Shown: positions 1 through 8,412, numbered from the stretch's first letter. The stretch: DNA of 56,798 nucleotides from FEN-1322 sp041663425 (GCA_041663425.1 JBAYMS010000006.1:1-56798); one strand, 5' to 3'. Notes: generated by a model from the sequence alone, not told the origin. Program-made: numbers and translations.

Positions 1-49
1 ATATGATGATAACGGCAATCTAATATCGCAAAAAGAAGTTGCTAATTAA
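1..49 (+). CDS. C-terminal tail of a protein related to the 1663-2316 gene (partial)
   Basis: Only the last 15 codons are in the window, read in frame 2 and ending with TAA at 47-49. The residues YDDNGNLISQKE closely resemble the end of the glycine-zipper protein at 1663-2316 (YDTNGKLVSEEE), so the cut gene is probably a paralogue with the same tail. A strong terminator follows 19 bases later, which supports a real gene end. The function and the rest of the protein cannot be seen. Confidence 0.6.
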   Translation, partial: YDDNGNLISQKEVAN

Positions 50-67
50 TATATAGATTAAACCGAT

Positions 68-105
68 CCGGCGATCCTGTAAATACAGCGGTCGCCGGTT
101 TTTTT
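68..105 (+). terminator. Rho-independent terminator
   Basis: CCGGCGA (68-74) pairs perfectly with TCGCCGG (92-98). An inner CTGT/ACAG stem extends the hairpin, and seven T follow at 99-105. It closes the partial gene at the window start. Confidence 0.9.
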
Positions 106-111
106 ATGGAT

Positions 112-139
112 TTGATTATTAAAAGATATATGCTATAGT
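112..139 (+). promoter_or_regulatory. Extended -10 sigma-70 type promoter
   Basis: TTGATT (112-117), a 16-base spacer and TATAGT (134-139) preceded by TG at 131-132 form an extended -10 promoter. The expected start of transcription falls at about base 146, which is the A of the next gene's ATG. This suggests a leaderless mRNA, and no Shine-Dalgarno sequence is visible. Confidence 0.6.
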
Positions 140-145
140 AATTTT

Positions 146-1603
146 ATGATAATAAAGTCAGATAAAGACATTATAAAAAGTTATCTAGAGGATAGCTCTA
201 ACCTTTTGGGCGGTTATGCCGATAAAGTAATAATACCTGAGAATATCGGCGAACTTGTCTCTTGTATCAAAGAAGCAAATTCAAAGAAAATCCCTGTGAC
301 TATATCCGGAGGCGGCACTGCCACGACAGGCTCACGGATACCTTTTGGCGGTATTGTTGTATCCATGGAAAAATTTAATAAAATATTGAAAATCTCTGAA
401 GAAACGATGTCAGCAACTGTTGAAGCTGGTGTTCTGGTGGAAGATCTGAAGGGCGCCGTTGAGAAGCGGGGGCTGTTTTATACCTCGCATCCCACTGAAA
501 GAATGGCAGAAGTGGGCGGCACCGTGTCGACGAACGCTTCCGGATCCAGGTCGTTCCGGTATGGGCCGACGCGCAGATATATCAAGCGTTTAAAAATGGT
601 ATTGGCTGACGGAGATATGCTTGAAGTCAGGAGGGGTCAGACGTTTATTACGAAAGCCGCGCCAAAGATAAAACTCTCCAGCGGCCGTGAAATATCTATA
701 CCCATCCCGGATTATAGAATACCTAATGTTAAAAGCTCATCCGGATATTTTGCCAAAGACGGGATGGACCTTATAGACCTTTTTATCGGACAGGAGGGGA
801 CGCTGTCGGTTATTGTTGAAGTAGAAATGGGGCTGGTCAAAAAGCCGTCTTCTATCCTGAGTTGTTTTGTATTTTTCAGAAGCGAAGAAGATTCGTGGGG
901 CTTTGCGGATGAGTTAAAGAGAACGCCAGGGCTCAATGTGCTGTCGGTAGAATATTTTGATCATAGCGCTGTCGGGTTTTTAGCAGCAAAAAATAAAAAT
1001 GTTCCGGAAGGCGCAGCCGCTGCGATATTTTTTGAACAAGATTCAAGCGGCAAGGATGGAGATGATCTTGTTGGCGTGTGGGTTGATATGATAAGCAGGC
1101 ACAATGCTTCAATAGACACTACATGGGTCGCTATGAATGAAAAAGATGCCGAGCTTTTTACGCAGTCACGGTATACGATCCCGGAATCAGTAAACGATAT
1201 TGTGCGGCAGCGGAAATATAGAAAATTCAGCACCGATATAGCCGTTCCTTACGATAAATTTAATGAAATGCTCCATTTTTACATCGAAACATTTAAAAAA
1301 GAGGATCTCCAGACCGTAATGTTCGGGCATATAGGCGAAAACCATCTGCATGTTAATATCCTGCCCCGATCCGACGAGGAAGAGGTGAAGGCGAAAGAGC
1401 TCTCTTTGTTATTTATCAGAAAAAGCGTTGCGCTGGGAGGCACTGTATCTGCCGAACATGGCATAGGCAAGCTTAAACATGCCTATCTGGAGGAGCTATA
1501 CGGTAAAAAAGGCATCCTCGAAATGATAAAGATAAAAAAAGCGTTTGACCCTAATTGCATACTGGGCGTCGGCAATGTATTCCCGAAAGAAATTCTTATT
1601 TAA
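146..1603 (+). CDS. FAD-linked oxidase / D-lactate or glycolate dehydrogenase (GlcD family)
   Basis: A 485-residue flavoprotein of the PCMH/VAO type that would oxidise a 2-hydroxy acid such as D-lactate or glycolate, passing electrons to a partner not seen here. The FAD-binding half (about 25-200) has the glycine-rich loop SGGGTATTGSRIPFGG and the HPTE..EVGGTVSTNASG segment. The C-terminal oxidase half ends with SAEHGIGK and FDPNCILGVGNVF, typical of the GlcD/DLD family. Length is normal. There is no Fe-S domain fused and no glcE/glcF neighbour, so the substrate is open. Transcription is probably from the promoter at 112-139 with almost no leader. The family assignment is firm and the substrate is not. 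Confidence 0.88.
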   Translation: MIIKSDKDIIKSYLEDSSNLLGGYADKVIIPENIGELVSCIKEANSKKIPVTISGGGTATTGSRIPFGGIVVSMEKFNKILKISEETMSATVEAGVLVEDLKGAVEKRGLFYTSHPTERMAEVGGTVSTNASGSRSFRYGPTRRYIKRLKMVLADGDMLEVRRGQTFITKAAPKIKLSSGREISIPIPDYRIPNVKSSSGYFAKDGMDLIDLFIGQEGTLSVIVEVEMGLVKKPSSILSCFVFFRSEEDSWGFADELKRTPGLNVLSVEYFDHSAVGFLAAKNKNVPEGAAAAIFFEQDSSGKDGDDLVGVWVDMISRHNASIDTTWVAMNEKDAELFTQSRYTIPESVNDIVRQRKYRKFSTDIAVPYDKFNEMLHFYIETFKKEDLQTVMFGHIGENHLHVNILPRSDEEEVKAKELSLLFIRKSVALGGTVSAEHGIGKLKHAYLEELYGKKGILEMIKIKKAFDPNCILGVGNVFPKEILI

Positions 1604-1662
1604 ATTTTCATTATTTAAGGGTATAATTTAGTTACTATAAAGAATATTAAAGGGGGTGCAAT

Positions 1663-2316
1663 ATGGATATCCGCAAATTCACACATCCAGGCATATTTTT
1701 AGTTATATTAACTATTGTTGCAGGCGAAGCCTATTGCCAGGACGATAGCACCCGCGATATATTAAAACAGGGATTGCTCGGCGCTGGCACGGGCGCGATA
1801 GCGGCAGGTGCCACCGGTGGTAAAGCCGGTCAAGGTGCTCTTATAGGCGCCGGCACTAACGTTATAGGCGGCGCACTTCTGGATATGCTTACCACGCCAT
1901 CGTCTTCGTCCAGGCGTTCAGCTCAATCTTCTCAGCAATATTACGATGATCAGGGCGAAGAATATTACGAAGAGCCGGCTCAGGAGTCCTCTACTCAGAA
2001 AGTTCTGAAGCAGGGGTTGCTCGGTGCGGGCACTGGCGCGATCGCTGCCGGTGCATCAGGCGGAAATGCCGGGACTGGCGCTTTGATAGGAGCGGGCACA
2101 AACGTTGTAGGCGGCGCTCTTCTCGACGCTCTTACTCAGCCTTCTCAGCCGAAAAGGGTTTACCGCAAGAAACCGGTTCAGCAGTATCAGGCTCCGGTTC
2201 AGCAGAATATCCAGGTTCAGGAGGAGCAGGTGGGGGTTGAGGGCGGCAAGAAGAAGATCGTGAAGCATTACGATACGAACGGTAAGCTGGTTTCCGAAGA
2301 AGAAATATATTACTAG
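1663..2316 (+). CDS. Secreted glycine-zipper protein with two near-identical repeats
   Basis: 217 residues with an N-terminal signal peptide (hydrophobic 10-22, likely cleavage around AYC-Q, possibly lipoprotein-like at Cys25). Residues 32-80 and 113-161 are two copies of a Gly/Ala-rich zipper (KQGLLGAGTGAIAAGA...GALIGAGTNV.GGALLD). About 41 of 49 positions are identical although the codons differ, so the duplication is old and the sequence is under selection. A Gln/Tyr/Glu-rich linker separates them, and a basic, Gln-rich tail ends in YDTNGKLVSEEE. Glycine zippers pack in membranes and occur in outer-membrane and envelope-stress proteins. ATG follows an AAAGGGGG ribosome site. The exact role is unknown. 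Confidence 0.8.
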   Translation: MDIRKFTHPGIFLVILTIVAGEAYCQDDSTRDILKQGLLGAGTGAIAAGATGGKAGQGALIGAGTNVIGGALLDMLTTPSSSSRRSAQSSQQYYDDQGEEYYEEPAQESSTQKVLKQGLLGAGTGAIAAGASGGNAGTGALIGAGTNVVGGALLDALTQPSQPKRVYRKKPVQQYQAPVQQNIQVQEEQVGVEGGKKKIVKHYDTNGKLVSEEEIYY

Positions 2317-2324
2317 AACACAAT

Positions 2325-2367
2325 AAAAACCTCCTTCCATCTGAAAATCCGGACGGAGGTTTTTTTT
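2325..2367 (+). terminator. Rho-independent terminator
   Basis: AAAAACCTCC (2325-2334) pairs with GGAGGTTTTT (2355-2364) and the T-run continues to 2367. It lies directly after the glycine-zipper gene. Confidence 0.92.
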
Positions 2368-2420
2368 ATGCTCCAGTTTCGCCCAGCATAATTTTAAGTT
2401 AAGCTGAGGGATTGGTTATT

Positions 2421-2981
2421 ATGAATATGAAGATGAAAAAAGAATTTAAACTTATCCAGATAGCCGTGCTGGCCGTGGCAGTTCTGCTGTATTCCGGACT
2501 GAAATTCCTGAATGTTGCGGGCAAGGCAGCGCCGGCCCAAAAAGAAAAATCCTCTATTGCCCGCGTAATTGATGGCGATACTTTAAAGCTCTCCGACGGC
2601 AGGCGGGTCCGCCTGGTAGGTGTGGACACTCCCGAACTGCATTATAGCGATAAGCTGGTCAGGGATTCCCGGAGAACTCGCCGCGATATCAAAGAAGTGC
2701 AGGCTATGGGGCAAAAATCCGCAGCCTTTACAAAGCAGTTGTGTGAAGGGAAAACGGTGAGGATAGTGTCGGATGTCAGGAAGACGGATAAATACGGGAG
2801 GCTTCTTGCGTATCTTTATCTTGAGGACGGGACATTCGTGAACGCGAAGATTCTTGAGGAAGGCTATGGCCAGGTGATGACTATTCCTCCAAACGTGAAA
2901 TATGCCGATTATTTTCTGAAATTGGAACGTCGGGCGAGAGAAGATCGGAAAGGGTTGTGGGCTCTTACCGATAATATGTGA
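2421..2981 (+). CDS. Membrane-anchored staphylococcal-nuclease-like thermonuclease
   Basis: 186 residues from the ATG at 2421, chosen because a GAGGG site sits 10 bases upstream; an earlier TTG at 2412 is too close to that site. One N-terminal hydrophobic segment (about 11-30) anchors or exports it, and an SNase-fold domain follows (about 45-182). All five catalytic positions of the family can be matched: Asp53 in VIDGDT, Arg64, Asp69 and Glu72 in GVDTPE, and Arg127 in DKYGRLLAY. It should be a Ca2+-dependent extracytoplasmic nuclease that cuts DNA or RNA. It stands alone after a terminator, with its own weak leader. Confidence 0.88.
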   Translation: MNMKMKKEFKLIQIAVLAVAVLLYSGLKFLNVAGKAAPAQKEKSSIARVIDGDTLKLSDGRRVRLVGVDTPELHYSDKLVRDSRRTRRDIKEVQAMGQKSAAFTKQLCEGKTVRIVSDVRKTDKYGRLLAYLYLEDGTFVNAKILEEGYGQVMTIPPNVKYADYFLKLERRAREDRKGLWALTDNM

Positions 2982-2983
2982 AG

Positions 2984-3012
2984 TTGAAGTTGTAGGATGG
3001 TTGGTATATAAT
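2984..3012 (+). promoter_or_regulatory. Sigma-70 type promoter of the PAC2 gene
   Basis: TTGAAG (2984-2989), 17 bases, TATAAT (3007-3012). The predicted start near 3019 leaves a leader of about 8 bases and no ribosome site before the ATG at 3027. Confidence 0.5.
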
Positions 3013-3026
3013 AATATTATAATACT

Positions 3027-3953
3027 ATGGATAAAATTAAATACAATAAAGATATAGGCCTTGTTACTCCTGTTATGATAGCCGGCTGGCCGGGAATGGG
3101 CAGCGTAGCTCTTGGCGTAGTCGATTATCTGCAGAAGAAATTAAACGCTGTGAAGTTTGCCGAAATTGAAGTCGACCCTCTAGCCGTTATGGATTCCGTT
3201 ACAGTCACGCGCGGAGTCGCTGCGTTTGGCCCGACCCCGAAAAATTTATTTTTCTACACGAAAAAACCGGATATCATAATATTTAAAGGCGAGGCCCAGC
3301 TGGCCGGACAGGAAGGCATATTGTTGCTGGAAAAAGTTTTGGACGTGGCTGAGAAGTTTAACGTGAAGAGGGTCTATACTGGCGCGGCGTTCCCGCTTCC
3401 GGTAAGTCATAAAGAGACGCCATTGGTTTATTCTGCCGTCAATCATAAGAATATGAAAGAGCCATTTATGAAGTCTGGCCTGAATCCAATGGATAGCGGA
3501 CATATATCAGGATTAAATGGGCTCGTCCTCGGATTCGCAGGCAAGAGGAATATGGAAGCTGCATGTCTTTTGGCTACTATGCCGCAATATGCTATAAGCC
3601 TGCCCAACCCGAAGGCTTCTTTAGCGATAATAGAAATTTTGCAGAAAATTGTCGGATTTAAAGTAAGTCTTGCCGAGCTGAATGAGCATATTAAAGATAT
3701 GGATGAGAAGATGGCTATAATAGAAGAGAAGGTGAAGGACGTCATGGCCATTGAGACAAAAGAACCGGAGCCCCACACTTCTCAGAATAAAAAAATAGTG
3801 CCGCCGTATGTTATGGATAGGATCGAGAAGCTTTTTAATGAGGCCGCAGGCGATAAAGCCAAGGCCATATTGCTTAAAAGCGAGCTTGATAGGTGGGATC
3901 TTTATAAAATATACGAGGACAGATTTCTGGACTTATTCAGCGAAAATCAGTAA
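3027..3953 (+). CDS. PAC2-family protein
   Basis: 308 residues matching the PAC2 (proteasome assembly chaperone 2) fold family found in archaea, actinobacteria and scattered bacteria. Visible family features are the N-terminal AGWPGMGSVALGVVDYL segment, the central GLNGLVLGFAGKR block, and the LPNPKASLAIIEIL helix region. A helical, charged C-terminal tail (about 220-308) follows. The biochemical role of bacterial PAC2 proteins is unsettled. No proteasome gene is in the window, so a proteasome role is not implied. It is followed 19 bases later by an AsmA-like gene and may be co-transcribed with it and the flippase. Confidence 0.8.
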   Translation: MDKIKYNKDIGLVTPVMIAGWPGMGSVALGVVDYLQKKLNAVKFAEIEVDPLAVMDSVTVTRGVAAFGPTPKNLFFYTKKPDIIIFKGEAQLAGQEGILLLEKVLDVAEKFNVKRVYTGAAFPLPVSHKETPLVYSAVNHKNMKEPFMKSGLNPMDSGHISGLNGLVLGFAGKRNMEAACLLATMPQYAISLPNPKASLAIIEILQKIVGFKVSLAELNEHIKDMDEKMAIIEEKVKDVMAIETKEPEPHTSQNKKIVPPYVMDRIEKLFNEAAGDKAKAILLKSELDRWDLYKIYEDRFLDLFSENQ

Positions 3954-3972
3954 AAATTAGGATACGCAGTCT

Positions 3973-5175
3973 ATGATCAAGAAGACTATTTTAGTGACGG
4001 CCATCCTTATCGCATTAATAATTGCCTCGGTTTTTGTTTACAGATATCAGATTCTTCAATATACCGCTGAAACGTTGATCAGGAAATACCTGCCGGATTA
4101 CGTTAAGATAGATACTATAAAGTTTGATTTTGCTAAAGGGGATGCCGTCCTCAGTGGTTTCAAGATATTGAACCCGCCCCAATTTTCAAAAGAATATCTT
4201 ATAGAAATAGAAAAGATATCCTGCAGCTATAAACTTCGCGGGAAAAATATTACCGATGGTATTATGATATCCAGTCCGGTGCTTACCAATGCAGTGCTGA
4301 ATATTGAGAGGCTTGGAGACGGACGTCTTAATCTTGCTGAAGCCCAGGTTATGCTAAGTAAGAAACCTTCGGCCGCAGCTGGCGATGCCACGCAGGGTAA
4401 AAAAGATATGGCTGTTTCATCGGCGGCAGTTCCTCCGCCTGAAAATAAAGGTTTGGCTTCGGTGGTTACGCTGCCCGAAAAATTTATAATAAAAAATGCG
4501 AAACTCATATTTGTAGATAGGCTGGTCCGGCCGACCCCGGTTATAATTACATTTGAAAATATCAATACAGATCTTACGCTTAAGCTGGATGAATATTACA
4601 CAAAAGTCCTGGCAGTTTATTCTGTTGGTGAGGGGTGCGTTAACGGCGACTCGGGGCAGATAGTAAATTGGTCGGTGGGTCTTGATCCCACTGCTGCGCG
4701 CTTTACTATGTCTAACAGGTTTACTGTGACCGGGGTGCAGATACCGACTTTTGAACCGTATTATGACAAATACTCGCCTTTTGTGTTCAAAGAGGGCAGG
4801 TTTTCCGGACTTCTTATTTTTGATTTTGACGATGGCATGATCGGCTCATCCGATGAGCTGAGATTGTCCGACCTGCGATTTTTTGTAAAACAGGGCTATG
4901 AGAACGCTCAGTTCTGGCAGACCACTGTGCCTGACCTTGTGAAATACTTTACTTCACCTTACGGAGAGATAGTGTTTGATTTTAAAATAAAAGGGGATAT
5001 GGAAAATCCTCAATTCTTTTTAGGGCCTAAGTCCAAAGAAGCGCTTATCGCTATGGCGGTAGATAAGATATCGGATGCCTTGCAGAAGAGCGGTTCTGCC
5101 GGGGATGGACAGAAAAGCGACATCGACAAAGCCAAGGACTACATAGACATGTTTAAAGGATTTCTAAAAAAGTAA
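3973..5175 (+). CDS. AsmA/DUF748-like envelope protein
   Basis: 400 residues: an N-terminal signal anchor (about 5-24), then a long beta-rich periplasmic part. The pattern near the start (LIRKYLPDYVKIDTIKFDF...GDAVLSGFKILNP) is typical of AsmA-like or DUF748 proteins, in which a membrane-tethered N-terminus leads into repeated beta strands describing a lipid-transfer groove. A low-complexity Ala/Ser/Pro linker lies at about 130-160, and the tail is charged. Likely role is in outer-membrane lipid or polysaccharide homeostasis, but this is inferred from fold type only. It lies 8 bases before the flippase gene, so the two are probably coupled. Confidence 0.55.
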   Translation: MIKKTILVTAILIALIIASVFVYRYQILQYTAETLIRKYLPDYVKIDTIKFDFAKGDAVLSGFKILNPPQFSKEYLIEIEKISCSYKLRGKNITDGIMISSPVLTNAVLNIERLGDGRLNLAEAQVMLSKKPSAAAGDATQGKKDMAVSSAAVPPPENKGLASVVTLPEKFIIKNAKLIFVDRLVRPTPVIITFENINTDLTLKLDEYYTKVLAVYSVGEGCVNGDSGQIVNWSVGLDPTAARFTMSNRFTVTGVQIPTFEPYYDKYSPFVFKEGRFSGLLIFDFDDGMIGSSDELRLSDLRFFVKQGYENAQFWQTTVPDLVKYFTSPYGEIVFDFKIKGDMENPQFFLGPKSKEALIAMAVDKISDALQKSGSAGDGQKSDIDKAKDYIDMFKGFLKK

Positions 5176-5183
5176 AAATATAA

Positions 5184-6413
5184 GTGGAAAATCTTTCAAA
5201 GAATTTTACATGGCTGGCTGCCGCGAATATCGTGAGCAGCCTTTTTGGTGCGGGCCTTTTTATATATCTGGCCAGGGTGCTGGAACCGGACGCGTTCGGA
5301 TATTTCTCTTATGCTCTTACCATAACATTCTTTCTTGCAAATTTTGTAGATATGGGTTTGTCGACTTATGGTATAAGGGAGGTCGCCAAAAATAAAGGCC
5401 GTGTTTCCGATTATGCGTCGGAAATAGTATCGTTCCGGTTTCTTGTGGCGAGCCTGCTATTTTTTCTTCTGCTGATCGTTACGATTCTTTCGACACAGTC
5501 ATTCATACTTAAGGCAACGATAATAGCGTCTTCTATGATGCTGCTTACTTTTGCTCTGGCTACCGAATGGGCATTCCAGGGGGTAGAGAAGATGCACATG
5601 GTTTTTATCTCTTTCGGCGTAACTTCTCTCTTGCAGGTCGTGCTGACGCTGCTGTTTGTAAAGGGTCCATCAGATCTTCTCAAGGCGCCCTTAGTATATT
5701 TTATCGCTACCGTTCCAATGCTTGTCATATATCTGAAAATATTGCGCTGTAAGGTGCTTCTGAAGGGTGAAGACCTGAAAAAGATGTTCTCGTATTTGTC
5801 GAGCGCGCTGGTCATATGGTCTATTTCGATATTTGCCCAGGTATACAATGGCCTGGATATTTTTATACTGGGATTATTCCGGCCGATACAGGAGGTCGGA
5901 TATTTTACTATTGCCCGCAGAGTGATCGGTGCTTTTATCTTATTCATGGTCTTTCTGACAAACGCTGTTTTGCCGAGGCTTTCTTATGCTTTCTGTAACG
6001 ACGCAGAGCTTTTTAAGACAACGACGCATAAGTTTGTAAAATTTGCCGCGCTCTTTACTGTTTTTGTGCTGCTGCCATCAATATTTCTGTGTGAAAAAAT
6101 CGTAATACTTGCCGTCGGAAATGAATATCTGCCGGCGGTTGTGCCGCTTAATATCATGATAGTAGGACTTGTGTTTGTTTTGTTCAACCTGCCTTATTCT
6201 ACCGGCCTGATAGCGTGCGGCATGGAGAAAGATGTGATGATACAAACTGCGGCAAGCGCGGTCTTAAGTTTACTAATAAACTTTATTATTATTCCCAAAT
6301 ATGGTATTATTGGTGCGTCGATATCATTTACTATCGTCGAAATTTTTGCATTCGCGTGGATCTTCTGGATATATGAGAAGAAGATGCTGCATGCTAGTAA
6401 GTTAAAAAAATAA
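5184..6413 (+). CDS. Wzx-type oligosaccharide flippase
   Basis: 409 residues, almost entirely hydrophobic, with about 12 membrane segments and the N-terminal pattern of polysaccharide flippases of the MATE/MOP superfamily (NFTWLAAANIVSSLFGAGLF, then YLARVLEPDAFGYFSYALT). It would move undecaprenyl-linked sugar repeat units to the outer face of the inner membrane. The GTG start at 5184 is the first codon that gives a complete first helix. It lies 2 kb upstream of rpoN and the polysaccharide operon at 8513-33496, whose Wzy/ligase-type steps need a flippase, so it probably serves that pathway although it is outside the operon. Confidence 0.85.
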   Translation: MENLSKNFTWLAAANIVSSLFGAGLFIYLARVLEPDAFGYFSYALTITFFLANFVDMGLSTYGIREVAKNKGRVSDYASEIVSFRFLVASLLFFLLLIVTILSTQSFILKATIIASSMMLLTFALATEWAFQGVEKMHMVFISFGVTSLLQVVLTLLFVKGPSDLLKAPLVYFIATVPMLVIYLKILRCKVLLKGEDLKKMFSYLSSALVIWSISIFAQVYNGLDIFILGLFRPIQEVGYFTIARRVIGAFILFMVFLTNAVLPRLSYAFCNDAELFKTTTHKFVKFAALFTVFVLLPSIFLCEKIVILAVGNEYLPAVVPLNIMIVGLVFVLFNLPYSTGLIACGMEKDVMIQTAASAVLSLLINFIIIPKYGIIGASISFTIVEIFAFAWIFWIYEKKMLHASKLKK

Positions 6414-6424
6414 GGGAGGGTAAC

Positions 6425-6595
6425 ATGGTAGAGAGAAGCGAATTTAAAGGTAAGCCGGTACTCATATTAAAAAGAGACGAGAACGATAAGTATCCGTTTG
6501 CTTTTGGTATAAGCAAGGCTAAGATGATGCTGGAAAACATTGAAGAGATCAAAAGATTTGTAGAAGAGAACGACAAGGCGATCGCAGACCAGTAA
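6425..6595 (+). CDS. Small conserved-looking protein, 56 residues
   Basis: An ATG at 6425 preceded by a strong GGGAGGG ribosome site opens a 56-codon frame ending in TAA at 6593. The product is soluble, charged and probably alpha/beta: MVERSEFKGKPVLILKRDE, then a YPFAFGISKAKMMLENIEEI segment ending in an acidic helix. I do not recognise a family. The ribosome site, codon usage like its neighbours and a perfect terminator 15 bases after the stop support a real gene. It starts 11 bases after the flippase stop. Confidence 0.65.
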   Translation: MVERSEFKGKPVLILKRDENDKYPFAFGISKAKMMLENIEEIKRFVEENDKAIADQ

Positions 6596-6601
6596 TAGTC
6601 T

Positions 6602-6964
6602 ATGGTTTTTAAAAAAGACGAGCCCATGATAAAAAAAGATTTTATCGGCAGGCTCGTCTTTTTTATCGGATGGCTTCTTTCTCCGCTTACTTTCTGGAAT
6701 GACGCCTTCGTAAATATCCCTATTTCATACATAGCGGCCGCGTTTCTTTTCCGTTTTATCCACACAGATTTTCTCTTTATTGTGCTTATATGCTACTGGC
6801 TGAGCAATATTCTTGGGTTGGTGCTTATGGTCATAGCCGGCAAGAGTATATTTGCCAGCGGTAGAGGTGTTTTGAAGGAAATAGTTATTCTTGTAGCAAC
6901 GATGTTGATTTATTCTACTGTATTACTTGGTCTGGAGAAGGTCGGGATATTGAAGCCGTTTTAG
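6602..6964 (+). CDS. Small integral membrane protein
   Basis: 120 residues with three or four predicted membrane helices (about 17-35, 45-60, 62-82 and 92-112). The family is not recognised. Start is uncertain: ATG 6602 or ATG 6626, and both lie in or at the edge of the perfect terminator hairpin 6611-6664, so translation can only happen on read-through transcripts or after the hairpin is melted. Its last codon overlaps the end of rpoN (opposite strand) by 4 bases. A role next to the envelope genes is likely but not shown. Confidence 0.6.
   Translation: MVFKKDEPMIKKDFIGRLVFFIGWLLSPLTFWNDAFVNIPISYIAAAFLFRFIHTDFLFIVLICYWLSNILGLVLMVIAGKSIFASGRGVLKEIVILVATMLIYSTVLLGLEKVGILKPF
6611..6664 (+). terminator. 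Terminator hairpin overlapping the next gene's start
   Basis: AAAAAAGACGAGCC (6611-6624) and GGCTCGTCTTTTTT (6651-6664) are a perfect 14-base inverted repeat with a 26-base loop. The T-run forms the outer part of the stem. It ends the 56-residue gene, yet it contains the start region of the 120-residue membrane protein. Confidence 0.8.
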
Positions 6965-8271
6965 CCGACCTTTTTTCTTAAAGAGGCGGGAAGTATTTTT
7001 AATGCCTGCCTGTATTTCGCCACAGTTCTTCGTTTTATAATAATGCCTTCCTTGTTTAGTGCCGTCTCGATCTCGCAGTCTTTTAATGGGTTGGAAAGAT
7101 CTTCGTGCTTTACGAACTCTGCTATCCTGTTTTTTACTGAAGCTTTGGAAGTAAATTCTCCGGTTTCATTTTTTATTCCGTGGCTTAAAAGACTGTTGAT
7201 GGATACGACTTTATCGTTTAGTTGTATGTATTTGTTTGATATCGCGCGGCTTACTGTGGACGGATGAAAATTGAGAGCCTTGGCTACGTCATTTAAAGTA
7301 AGCGTTTTTGGAGGTTCTTTTTTGCATAATGCATCTTTCTGGAAATCCAATATATATTTTGCGACCTTGCATATCGTGTCTTCACGCCGTCTCAGATTAT
7401 CGAGTAAACCTTTGGCGAGGTCTATATTTTCTTTAAGAAATTTTCTTGTTTCGTCATCCTTAACTATATTCATTTCGTTCTCATAGGGATTGTAAATTTT
7501 AAGACGGGGAGTGCAGTCTCTGTTAAGTTCCAGCAATACGCTGGATCTGCCTACTTTTGCCACCAATTCCGGGGTTATGGCCTGGGAAGTTTTACTCAAT
7601 ATCGTACTGGCCGGCCTTGGATTGAGCTTCCTTATATATGATATGGCTTCACGCACCTTATCGGTGCTTGCGCCCAAAGAATTTGCTATCTTATCAACGT
7701 CGTTTCTGGCTACATCAGTAAGGAAGCCTGCCGCTATGGCGTGTTCCAGGGAGTTTTCCTTACCCATTCTCTCTAATTGGAGCATAAGGCACTCTCGTAT
7801 GTCTCTGGCGCCTATTCCCGCCGGTTCCATCTTCTGGATGATCGATACGCATTCTTCCACATCTTCGGGATCAACGGATAGGTCCGCTGCGACCGTTTCT
7901 GACTCTACTGATATATAGCCATTTTCATCCATTTCGAATATCAGATATTCAGCTATCTTAAGGGTATCTTTTTCAAGTCCGTATATTTTAAGCTGCGATA
8001 TCAGGTTGAAGCGGGGGTTTTCAGGTTGAGCGGTGCCGCCAATAGAGCTTTCCATGTCGCTGTCAACTTTGATGCCGGCAGACTTTCTATATTTTTCGGA
8101 TTTTTTTTCATCGATCAATTTTTGAAGGAATGGGTTCTTGGTCAGAATAGATTCAATATATTCAGACAGGTCTTTAGAAGACATACCCAAAAGGTTTATG
8201 GATTGCCTCATCTGGGGGGTGAGGACCATTTTTTGGAGAAATCTATGTTGGTGATTAAATCTGTGTCTCAT
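6961..8271 (-). CDS. rpoN: RNA polymerase sigma-54 factor RpoN
   Basis: 436 residues, usual family length. Region I at the N-terminus (LTPQMRQSINLLGMSSKDLS), a core-binding domain, a helix-turn-helix (LNDVAKALNFHPSTVSRAIS) and a C-terminal RpoN box (RRTVAKYRQ, consensus ARRTVAKYRE) are all visible. It directs polymerase to -24/-12 promoters and needs an NtrC-type ATPase; one is encoded at 39022-40413. It is transcribed away from the polysaccharide operon, and the shared 241-base gap carries a -24/-12 promoter facing the operon. A TATAAA element lies 5 bases before its ATG and no ribosome site is seen, so its own message may be leaderless. Confidence 0.97.
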   Translation of the reverse strand: MRHRFNHQHRFLQKMVLTPQMRQSINLLGMSSKDLSEYIESILTKNPFLQKLIDEKKSEKYRKSAGIKVDSDMESSIGGTAQPENPRFNLISQLKIYGLEKDTLKIAEYLIFEMDENGYISVESETVAADLSVDPEDVEECVSIIQKMEPAGIGARDIRECLMLQLERMGKENSLEHAIAAGFLTDVARNDVDKIANSLGASTDKVREAISYIRKLNPRPASTILSKTSQAITPELVAKVGRSSVLLELNRDCTPRLKIYNPYENEMNIVKDDETRKFLKENIDLAKGLLDNLRRREDTICKVAKYILDFQKDALCKKEPPKTLTLNDVAKALNFHPSTVSRAISNKYIQLNDKVVSINSLLSHGIKNETGEFTSKASVKNRIAEFVKHEDLSNPLKDCEIETALNKEGIIIKRRTVAKYRQALKILPASLRKKVG

Positions 8272-8345
8272 AGTATTTTATAGAAGTCTTAACAATTTAG
8301 CATTAAATTAACAAAAAGGCAACTTTTTATTTTATATTCTTAACG

Positions 8346-8376
8346 TATACACTTTGTGCATCAAATTATACACTTT
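8346..8376 (+). promoter_or_regulatory. Possible activator-binding direct repeats (UAS)
   Basis: TATACACTTT occurs at 8346-8355 and again at 8367-8376, 21 bases (two helical turns) apart and about 40-65 bases upstream of the -24/-12 promoter. This is the geometry expected of a binding site for a sigma-54 activator, but no protein is known to bind it. Confidence 0.4.
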
Positions 8377-8412
8377 TTGCGTGTAGGTTGATCATGTCAG
8401 GCTGAAAATAAC

